The translations under genes were made by a program, and so were the position numbers. This document shows positions 21,798-33,700 of a stretch of DNA of 64,000 nucleotides, piece by piece. Below the pieces are notes generated by a model. The model did no database searches, was not told the DNA's origin, and worked only from the letters and a program-made list of their open reading frames with translations. This DNA is from Chondrosia reniformis. Its lineage: Eukaryota; Porifera; Demospongiae; Chondrillida; Chondrillidae. The DNA lies in contig OX359193.1 in assembly GCA_947172415.1 (NCBI GenBank), positions 3,838,501 to 3,902,500 of the forward strand, in the 5' to 3' direction. Position 1 is the stretch's first letter. The number at the start of each line of letters is the position of its first letter.

Positions 21798-24700
21798 CTA
21801 GAAAGTTAATACTGTACCATGCATTATTTCCGCTCTACAGCAGCAAGCTACAAAGTCATCAAAGCCCATCCACTCTCTCTCCCTAGCAAAACGGCTAAAG
21901 AGGAAGGGATACGCCTCTTTAGGTATTTCCAGTCCAAGAAGCAAAAGAGCTTCAATGACTTCATTCTTTTCCATAGTTCCAGAGCGATCTCGGTCAACAG
22001 TGCGAAAAGCCACCTAAGTTCAATAAAATTCAGGTATAAATAAAACTTACACTATTATACTACTACTTATTAATACTTTGAAAGTTACTTCCATAAGGCC
22101 TAGAACCAAGAGCAGAATACACTACACATAATATGAATATATAACAAATTTCACAAGTCCATGTTAGGAAAGACACATTACCATAAAGCCAACCACTATT
22201 CCTGCTGCAGAGCAGTAGGAACAACAGAGTAGCACAAGATCACACATAGATGAAAACACATCCACTCAAAATATGTTGTATCTCTGATAACACTTTATTG
22301 TACTTGAAGTGTTGTGCTATTACAATAATGTTGCTGCCAGTATATTATTACTTAGAAGCAGAGGCAAACTTTCCCAAAAGTGCAGGATTGAAGGTTCAAA
22401 TATTATACTGACACCTTTACATATTAACAGTTTGCAAATGAAGCTAATCTTGTAATCGAAAACCACAGATCAGCTTGGGGAAATAGGAATCAAGAAGACT
22501 TAGTAATGCTGATATCCTGATCACTGTTGATTTTTGTTGTTCCCCTGGTATCCATTTTAGTTAAAACAAGTTTTCAATGGATGCAAAAAACCACTGTTGA
22601 GGTGGTTAGCAAGCTGCAACAGTTAATAGGTGGGAACAGATAATTTTAAATAAAATTGAACATGTTTAACACGAAATTGTTTAGCAAGAAATATTGCGAC
22701 GAAATAACACAAAAAGCTTTGCGAGTCCCGATCGAGTTCCTATATCTCTGTACACGATTTATCCTGGATAACACGAAAACGGTTAACAGGTAATATCATA
22801 TAATGCAAAACAATCTTGCACTTTGCAGAATGATATCGTTCACTTAATATGTAAGCGATGGCTTTGAAACTGAAAGGATTGTCCCTTTAAACGAAAGTTA
22901 ACATCTTAAAAGCTGTTGAGAAGAGCACTGGAGAACACAGAGGAAAAGGAAGAATAGCAAAAGCATTTGCAATGGCTAACTCAACTCTCTCAACCATTAT
23001 CAAAAAACAAGGAGAAGATTTTCGACACCTATGAACCATCTGGCTTTGAACCGGATCGAAAGAGATTGAATACGACTGCTTTTAAAGATGTAGAAGATGC
23101 TTTGCTGTTATGGTTTAAAGAAATCCGTGGTAAGCATGTGCCTATTTTGGGGCCAATTCTTCAAGCAAAAGTGGACGAACTTGCCAAAGAACTGGGCCAT
23201 GTTGGATTCAATTGCAGCAGTGGGTGGCTGCAGCGCTTTAAGAATTGCCAAGGGATAGGCCAGAAAACGATTTGTGGGGAGAGTGCAGCTGTAGCTGAAG
23301 AAACAATGGATAGATGGCTTTCAACCAATTTACCAACACTTTTAGAAGGTTATCATTTCAGAGATGTATTTAATGCAGATGAGACAAGCCTATTCTTCAA
23401 GATGCTTCCAGAAAAGACGTCGGAATTCAAAGGGGTTCCATGTCATGGTAAAGACCGAATAACAGTGTTGGTTGGGGCCAATATAAATGGCACTGTAAAC
23501 TTCCCATCCTAGTGATAGGAAAAAGCAAACCAGCACGTTGCCTTAAAAATGTTCCTGCTTTTCCCACTGCATACAATTTTTCCAAAAAAGCATGGATGAC
23601 TAGCAAATTTTTCGAATTGTGTCTTCGCAAGCTTGCTGGACAGTTTCAGAGACAGAATAGATTCATTATGTTGATTTTGGACCATTGTCCTGCACATCCT
23701 GTTGTAACAAGATGTTAAAAAAAATCAACACCCCAAACAACTGCTATTAATACTCGAATATTTGGCTTTGAACTTATTAACACTACAAGAAGTGTTAATA
23801 ATTTAAAAAACTGAATACAAAATTGAATCGCCGACGAAGTGAATTTCGATCGTAATTCATCCATAACACGCACGAATAATCTCCGACATTTTAAGACGTT
23901 TGTTGATTAATCGTAGTTCGATGGTATCAATTGTGTAGAATCTTTGAAGTTGATCGAAGTTTGATGTAAACCTTTTTTGTACGTACCATAAATATATAGG
24001 ACTAACAAAATAAAAAGTTGAACTAAGTGGTTATAGGGTAATTATATAAGTACTACTATACATACATATACGTGAATTTAGCGTAAATATTTCTGTAAAC
24101 TTAATGTTATAAAGTCCATTAGAGCTATTAATATGAACAAATAACTTTGCTACAGCCCTCCACTATTGATTATTTTTGTACATACCTTCCACTTGGAAAT
24201 GTAATTCAAAAGGGTCTTGAATTCTTCATATTCCAGTGAGCCACTATGGTCCTTATCAAGCAAGCATATCATAGTACGGCATGCCTCCATACTGAATGCA
24301 GGGAAACTAACGTCTGTGAAAAAAGGGTACATACATCTCAAAATACACCTCAGATATACATAATTAATCAGCACAAAACAATTCAACATTCTGAAAGTTG
24401 TACTTATGATACTCAGATGAAAAACCCTATGCACCGTGAGAATGTACATACATATGTACACCAGTCACCCAACAATTCGTTTTTACTCCTTTCTTACACA
24501 ATTCCTTTAATATGCTATCATCAGTTCTTAAATGATTCTTCACATTCAGCACATTTGAGAAAGCCTATTGAGGTTTAAACCTTGACAACTCAAATTCCCT
24601 AATGACATTTTCACAAGTGATTTAAGCTATCAACTGAAAAGTAAACCTCCACCAACTAAATGTAAACAGTTACATAAAAATTGAAAAAACTTAATTAAAT

Positions 24701-27700
24701 TTATGGATGGCAGTGCCTGCTACACTGATTGGCACATCTGGAAAAAGTAATGAAACAAGACAGTGATCATGTTGTAAGGTTAACCATGTAGAAGTGGGAT
24801 GCTCCCAAACAAAGAAGTGATGTGTACGGTTAAGTTTCAGGATGCCACTTCTGGATAGTTAACCTTACCATATGATCACTGTCTTTGTATCGTTACTTTT
24901 TCCAGATGTGCCAATCACTGTTTTAGGCACTGCCATTCCGAATTCTGTAACACATGCCAGGAAAGAAACACTATTTAGTCAAGACTTTATGAACAACAGT
25001 CTGTATATTTCAAGAATTTAGGAATAAGAGTGTGTAGATTTGTGTTCGAAACAAAGTGGGCAGCTTTAATCTTTTATGTACAATAGGCTTTTGTTTTAGT
25101 TTACTATACAAATTAGTTGTTTTACTTGTAAGAGAGAATTATTTATTGGATTGATCTTGGAGTGCCCAGCGAGGCTAGCTGAAGTAGCTTGCAAATCAAC
25201 TAATTGGAGGCTTACATTTGGGGCCTGTCCGGGATCTGTGTGGATCACCTTGGGAACAGATCAGAGCAACATTGGATCAAAGGAGGATCATGGGAAGAAT
25301 CTGTGAGTCATGACCATGTTAGAGTCGTTACACTCGGAGCTAGAAAATGCTAAAATCAAGATAAAAGAGTCAGAGACGGAGAATCAGAAGCTACGCGATT
25401 CAGAACCAGGAAGGGAGGAGTTCGATGAAGACAAACAGGAACTTCAGCACATAAAAGAATTGTACAAGCAAGCTGTAGTTGATTTGTAGAAACAGCAAGA
25501 AACCAAGGACAAAGGAAGAGATTTGGATCAGTTATGGGAAGAGTTCAAGCAATTCTGGTGTCAGTGGGAAACGAAAATTGCTGTGCTTCGAGAGGAGAGG
25601 GAGCGAGCAAAGGGCAGAGAAGCCACGCTCCACAAGGAATTTGAAGAAAGGCAATAGATCTTGGAATGGGAAAAGTATCATGCCTTACAAACAGAGTGAC
25701 ATAAGTGGGAAACAAGGGGAAGCCAGTTCAATGGGAGCCCAGCAACTCAGGAAATCTTACATGAGCCATTACCAACAGGAACAGCACGTCCACTAGAAGC
25801 TGCTTTACTCGCACAGCAGATTCCACCCCTTTGTAAATTTTTTGGTGAACAGAGGGAGGGGGGATCATGACAGTTTCACAGAATGGAAAGAGGAGTTTGA
25901 GCTAGCTGCAGAGGTGTGTCAATGGACAGACCAGGCCTGGAAAAAGGACAGTTGTTAGGGATAGCCCAAGCAATAACCACAGTGGAGTTAGAGGACTCGC
26001 AGTATGATGTTGAGGAGCCTGAGAAGAACTACTCTAAGAGAACAATGCTTGGAAGAGAGATTTATTTCGGTGTGTATAATTTAGTGACTATTCATTGTGG
26101 AAAATGGCCAACGAAGGTGAGACGATTGCGAGCTATTGTCCAGTGGCCAAATTAATGGATTAGTTGGGTATGTCGCTGCCTTTCCATGCCAATACGATTC
26201 CCTTAAGGTTTTCACTCTGATTTAAAAAGGATAAGCCACAGCATTTTGTAATATATGATTAACTCCGAGGTGTTAACTAAAGCGAGTATTCTTGTGTAAT
26301 TGCTAGAGCCCTCTAGAACTGAATGAGTGCTACATGCGTTTAGAACAATGGGGTAATTTTAATCAATACTGTAACCTAGGGTAGCCTAGTTTGGAAATAT
26401 TAATGACTATTTAGTACTTGCATGTACCTGCGTAAGCTTGCATGTTAGAGCTACCTCATTTGAAAAAGAAAAAAATGAAAAAAAGCGAAATTTCGGAATT
26501 TGGCCTATTACAGTTTAACCACTTAGCAAATGTTGTAGAGCAGCAAAACATGTTTTGGCATATAGAAAACCTTACATAAATGACTGCAAACCCTTGAATG
26601 CAACCAAAAGTCCTATTGTTGTTGATTTGAGGTGTTAATTGAGAATACATTGAATAGGGTGGCCTTGTTTTTTTCCGCCATCCCTACTTTGAGAGTACTA
26701 CCATACTCTCTGATAACCGAAGTATACATAAGTTGAGTTAACCAAAGAGGAAATTACAAGCTCACCTTTCTTAAGAGTAGCAGTCATGAGGTCTCTCAAT
26801 TCCTCTGCATCAATTGCATTATCCTCCCCAGCAAGACGCTTGAAAAGAGCCTTAGTTGTCTCTTCCTTGACTTGGCTGTCAGAATGTCCCTCTTGACCCC
26901 TTTTCCTAGGTTCTGCATACTTCTCAGTGTATGCTCTCAGCAAGAAGTCGCCTTCTTCATTAGGCTTAAAGGTAGTGCATACAACAATGTAATTGCCAGG
27001 GTCTAGTTCAAAACGTTTGTACACTGAACGTGTGTTGGTGTAGCTGCCAGAGGTTGCCACAGAATGATGATATTGAACATACTCATTAGTGAGATCTGAT
27101 CCATCTTCAGGAGCCTACAAAGAATGTCAGAATAAATTACACATAAAAATACTGTTTATAGTAATGCCATAATGCATAAGCAAAGACAGGCTATACAATA
27201 CTGATTAAAATAAACTCATTGTCCTAAACGCGTGTGGTGCTTGTTTAGTTCTAGAGGGCTCTAGCAATTACACGAGAGTACTTACTTTAGTAAACACCTC
27301 AGAGTTAATTGTATTACAAAATGCTGTGGCTTACCCTTTTTAAATCAGAGCGAAAACCTTAAGGGAATCATATTGGCATGGAAAGGCAGTTACATACCCA
27401 ACTAATCCGTAAATTCAGCCGCAGGACAATAGCTTGCAATCCTCTCACCTTTGCCGGCCATTTTCCACAATGAACAGTCACTAAATTATACGGATGATTA
27501 CGGTATACGTGCCTACTATTCAAAGATTGGTCAAAAATCCATCAATGCTTGATAGCGATTGTCATCGTTTCAAAGTTTTAAACTCGAAAGAAACAGTATG
27601 TATCGAAAGCTCTTCTGAGACTAGGAATTAGATATCGAAACCTTCTACTTCTTCCGAAATAAATATTATAATATTCGGTGTTAATCAGCGATCGTGCATA

Positions 27701-30700
27701 TGTGTGAAATTTGTTCATAGTCGACCAAGAGAGCCTGTGTAAATATGAGTACTCATCTTTCTAGCTACCAGAGAGAGCTAATTGTTCGTTTGTTCAAAGT
27801 TGGTCATTCAACTTCTGAGATAATAGCCATAATGGAGCAAGAAGGCCGGAGAACTACTCGAGAAACTGTCAGAAAGTGTTTACTAAGATGGAAGTCTAAG
27901 TGCAGCTTAACAGATGAATTACACCCTGGTAGACCTACAAAAGTAACAGTAAATATTTTCTCCTCTATTGAAAAGAAGTTGGAGGAAGATGAAGAGACAA
28001 CATCAGAAGAATTGAAAACGCTAATAGTAAGAACATTTGCTGTGGATATTAGTGCACCCACCATCAGAAGACACAGAAGAAAGAGCCTGAAGTGGAAAGT
28101 TGTAAGAACAAGGTTTGGTCCCATGATATAACAAAACATTAAAAGATCGGAATTTGCACGATTGTGCATTGAAGCAGGGGATAATTTGACAACATCTTTG
28201 GGACAGACGAGAGCTCAATTCAGCTGATATGCCATAGCCAATTAATGAGGGTCAAGATTGGGAAGAACATGTTTTAAAGCCTGCTCCCAAGCATGCGTTT
28301 AAGGTTCATGTATGGGTAAGCATTTCAAAACAAGGGACTACCAACATTTGTGTCTTCGATCAGACAATGGATGCCCAACTTTACATTAAAATCTTGCCGC
28401 CCTTCCTGACTGAGGCCTTCCCAGATGGGGATTATAGATTTATGCAAGACAACGATCCAAAACATACCAGTCGTCTTGCTCGTGAGTTTTACCAGGATAA
28501 ACAGATAAAGTGGTGGTCAACACCTGCAAGCAGTGCCGATTTCAATCCCATATAGAGAGTATGGAGGGAACTCAAGTTTCATATTGCAAGACATGTGAAG
28601 CCCTTGACAAAGAAGGATCTTATTGATGGCATTTGCTCCTTCTGGTGTACAAAGATGACCCCCGAAAAATGCTGCACATATATTAACCATACCTTTACTG
28701 TTTTACCTAAAACTGTAGCTCAGCAAGGAGGCATCACTGGAGAGTAATTATTTATATTTTGTAACAGTATAATGTTTTATTAGTATTTGCTATTTGTAAT
28801 TAACTTGTACATAGAGTTAGTGGAAGGAGCACTTAATGAAACTGTAATGACAGTCGGTTTGGTTGCTACTGGTTCAGATGATGGGGCTGGGGAGTACTTG
28901 TCAAAAATGGTCTCCAGTTGGAAGGTCTCAAGCTCTTGGTCCCGAATTGGTTTCTTGTTTTGCACTTGGTTGGCAAGATGAGTAGAGGGAGTGGTTGACT
29001 GGATGCACTGAGTAGCTGTGTCTTTGGATGGGTGTGGTGATCGGGGGTATGGTTGGGTGAGTATGATGAGTAGGGAGAATTGCTGGATAGTTGTGGTGAA
29101 TAGTGGTAGTACTTAGATGGGTGTGGTGGTAATGGATAGTTGAATGGGTTTGGTCGGTAGGGGTAGTATTGGTGTGGGTGTGGTGGGTATGGATAAATGT
29201 GAGATGGGTGTGGTGGATAAGGATAAATGTGAGATGGGTGTGGTGGGTAAGGATAAATGTGAGATGGGTGTGGTGGGTAGGGTGTAGAGTGAGGTGGATA
29301 TGGGGGATAGGGGGTAGAAGAAGATGGCTTTGATAAGCCTCTGGATGGTGGAGATGGCAGTCATAGCAGTGGAGAATATGGAGATGGTGGTGATGGCAGT
29401 GGAGAATACGGAGATGGTGGTGATGGCAGTGGAGACTGTGATGGTGGTGGAGAACATGGAGATGGTAGTGAAGAGAATGATGTTAATATGGATTGAGAAG
29501 ATGACACTTGGGGATTGTTAGTTATATCAGTCAAAGTCAGGGTCTTGTCAGTCTTCTGTTTTGCTACAGGCCTGTTTGCCAGAAACGTAGATTACTTTCC
29601 TTCCTTGGCTGGGCATTCCTTCTTTGTAGTGGATTCCCTGTTTTCGTTAGTCTTTCTGCGCCGTTTTGGAGGTTGCCAATTCAAAAAGCTGACCACACGT
29701 TTACGGTACATATACGAACTAACGAAGACATCCAAGCTTAAAGCTACCAAAGATGTCCAAGCTACGATATAGTTATACTAGAATCTAAATTCGAAGTTGA
29801 TGGAGTGATCCATAACAAGGCAGTTTTATGCACGGCGAATATGGAAGGACCTGGGCCTAGCAAGAACTTTGTCTATTCATTGGTTGTGTCCACATGCACT
29901 GAAACTAGCCACTTAATTAATTGTCATATCATGCAGTGGTCAGTGCAAACACAACTATTGATAATATGCAATTCAATAAGTTGTGCCGAGACATTTTGCA
30001 GTCTTTTTAAAGACTAGCACTTGTTGTATAGGTCCTCCGTTTATATCAGCTATGCTGATGGGGCTACCATTATAATAACGATACGAAATGATAAGCTCAT
30101 GGAAAAAGCACTGAAAACTATACAGCATACTGCAAGGGACCTCTCACATCGTCGGTTGTCTTTGAGGGCTTTAGTGATCCCAAGATGTAAATTGTGACCC
30201 AAGCAGACAGTCAGGACCAATTAAGTCACTGTGCAGCACTGATGACATTAGTGCAATTATCTTTGGTAAGGCAGATATTATGTTTGCCATTTAGATCCCA
30301 TCCTGCCAGTGTTTCCTTCATTGCTTCTGCCAGATTTTCACCTGTGTGGCCATGAGGTAAAAAATGGGTCTGCACCTTGCACTCCTCATCCAGAAAGTGC
30401 ACTGTGTAACGCCAATGCTTGACTAGAGATCAGTAGTGGCTGAGTACTGCATTTTGCTGAGCTCCTGCCTCACTTGCCCTATGACTGATGCATACTACTA
30501 TGATAGAGGGCTGGTATTGCTGTTCTAGAGAAGTAGGATCAGCTAGGCAACTTGTATCTTGGATCAAACATGTTCAACATGCGCTTCAATCCACTTTTCT
30601 CCACCATGTAGATTGGAAGTGAGTCTTTGGATATGTAATAAGTCAGAGCATCAGTTAAGTAACTCCTTCCATTTTGCTCATACGTATTTTGGATTCGAGT

Positions 30701-33700
30701 AATCAATAGAACAAGGGTTAGCTGGCTAGCAGGTACGGGCACTAGCATGCCGTCTTGGGCCGGTCTCTTGCCCTACCCATCCATCACTGACTTCGCTTTA
30801 GCATAAATTGAAGTATGGTTTGTCTTCAAGTGTGACAGAAGGCTTAAAGTATTCCCTGTACTTACTTACGAGAGGTTTGGTAGGTAGCACTGCTGTCATC
30901 AACCGCTCTGCTGTCTGCTTGTGCCCGAGTCAAAGCAGCCACACTATGCTCTTCGTGGAGCTCTTGGCTACAAGCTCTGACATCTCAACTCTGTACTACA
31001 CCGAGATGACTAAATCGTTGTACAAATGACATTCTAAAACAACTCCATGAAGAAAACAAAGCAATTTCTGCAACTCTAGGAGGTGTTACAGTTGTACGGA
31101 ATTATCCATTAAGTGTATACCATATAATATATATAACTATGATATGCATACCAGATATGGCAATATGTATCATAAATACGTATAATTGGTTATCGATATC
31201 TGGTTTACACTTCTAGGCAAACATGAACCGCCACGATATGTGAACAATACCGCCCAACAACTGAATACAGGTATATCACCCAGGACAGATTCTGAGTATA
31301 CTCATTGCAAGCTAAGATGCAACAGCTGGCAGGCAGTATACCTAACTTAAGAGGTATATTAATCATAACTTATCAATACAACAAAAATGATGGCATCTGC
31401 AGTAAAATATATTTTTGAATTAAGATAAGGCTCCAGCAAACACACCTTGTAAATGGCAAAGCCAATACACAAATCTCTGACTCCCATTTTCCTCTGAGCT
31501 CTTCTGTCCTTCTGCATCAATGCCAGCAGAGTAGAGCATTTTCCATCACCATCTGCATCCTCTTGAAGCTGTAGCCTAAATTGTGGATTTTTGGCAAAAG
31601 TGGGATAGTTACGACAACCACCAGCATTTCCTGAGGCAGCAAGCCATGCGCCATCAAAGGAGATAGCATTCCATCCCTTTACTACAGGAAGACATTAATT
31701 ATATTAATTTCACCGATCCAAATCAAAGAATTAACCATGTGCATAAAGGTATGTACATAATATAAATACTATATATTGGTTGTATTGCATGTAGCATAGA
31801 AAGACACTTGTTTACGTCCTGAACTGCTATCAATAATGTCTCTATGCTAATTAAAAGTTGCATTTATCTCTAGGTCCAAACTTACGTAGTGAAATGTATG
31901 TAAGTAACTCTTACCATCTTCGGTTTCATCAAAAGAATCCAAGGTGACATTGCAAATTTCCATGTCATCAAATTCTTTTTTAAAATCACTGAAGGACATC
32001 CTAAAAGAAATTAGAGAACAACAACTGCCGTGAAAGGCATTCTCACCTGGTAATCATAAATCTCACCAGAATTCACCATCCTTCTCCAAAGCAAGGCCTA
32101 TTTCTTTCTTGACTGAGGCACTAACGGTAGACCACTTTGAGGAACTACAGCAACAAGGATTATAAAAAAAGTTATAACCAGTGTTATAAACATAATAGTG
32201 ACTACCTAAACTTCTAAATCATTGTCTAATACGTACATCATACACTTCCCTTACTTATCACTCCAATCTCCTTTCCATTCCTGTTCATTTCCCCAAGGGT
32301 TGCGAATACGTACCAACTTTACAATGCCAGAACTTGTGTCGAACTATCAATGAAAATACAAAATGTACAAAGGCATAATCTTGATCAATTATGTTTTCCA
32401 ACATATCATGTATAATTACTCGTAGGCCAACACTGTATACAGCTTGGTAACTAAATTAAGCAACTGCTATGCATATACGACTATGCAATGGAATTGATGA
32501 AGCCTTCTTTCTGCAGGTGTCATATTAGCAACATTCCAATTAGTTAAGATAACAGTTGTTAGATAGTTCAAAGAAGAGGAGAAGCATTCAAAGTATGTGG
32601 TAGTGAAAGACTAATGTTGGTGGCTTTTGAATAACTAGTTCTTAAAATAGTAAGCTCCACTTTTAGCAGCTAAAGCTCATTCCTTAATCCTTAATGAACA
32701 TTTAGGAATGTCAATATGGCATCTTACCATAGTCTAGCCTCATAGCCTCATAGGCAAGAGAATATACAGAATATATCAACAGCTGCGGTAGTGCCACAAA
32801 AGTTTAAAACAGCATACTGCATGTACGTATTTCTATGTCTATATCTCTCTATTCTCTATTTCTATGACATTAATTACATACGTACGTATGCATGCATAAG
32901 CCTTTTTGCAGTACTAGCTCAAGGATTGTCAATTCTTACTATCACGAAGAATTTTCAAGACAGTAAAACGACCAATAGATGTGCTATAAGGTAAAGCTGG
33001 GTAATTTGGAATGGCAGCTTAAGTTGGAAAATTAAAAAAGATTTCTTTACTTCTCACAGCAAGACTAGCACTGTTGATGCGGGCATATTAAAAGGCAAAC
33101 TAGAGTCTTTTCTGCATTTAGCTGCCTGGGCCTCTGGCTTCAGCTAGATCTTGCTAAAGAAGTTCTTTTCAAAGTTACCCTGCTTTACCTCAATGTTATA
33201 ATACTAAATGGGCCAAATCACGGGGTTATTTGACTTTCTGATTATTTATTTCCCTTTCAAACCTCACAGAAAAGGATACTCTTATTTGTTTAAATTAAAA
33301 AATAGATAGCATATCTCTTATAAATGGGTGGAGAATTGTTGATTAGATATCTACGTACAATAATGGTATATTCTAATGCACTCCACAAGGAATAATGACT
33401 TCAGATATGAATAAAAAAGGTTTAGGATATTCCTGGGGGACAGGAAACTATCCTAAGCTGATCTGTTTTCAGTTTGTAATTCATTAAAACAGGTTTTCAG
33501 ATAAAATAAGTCTGGATGACCCAGTTGTGACTGCTCTAGAATAAACATTGACAACTAATGTGCATGTGTCCACTTTTACAGTTACACATATAATAACAAG
33601 ATATGTTACTCACCTTTTTAACTCCAGTAAGAGTGTAAGCATGTCCTTTGACCAACCCATTGGGGAGAACAGCCTCAGTCACCTTGGGGTCAGCTTTGAG

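Noticed and set aside
29324-29772. Plus-strand Met/Val-rich frame over the minisatellite
   Set aside because: It simply reads the 30-bp repeat in another frame and has no recognisable domain.
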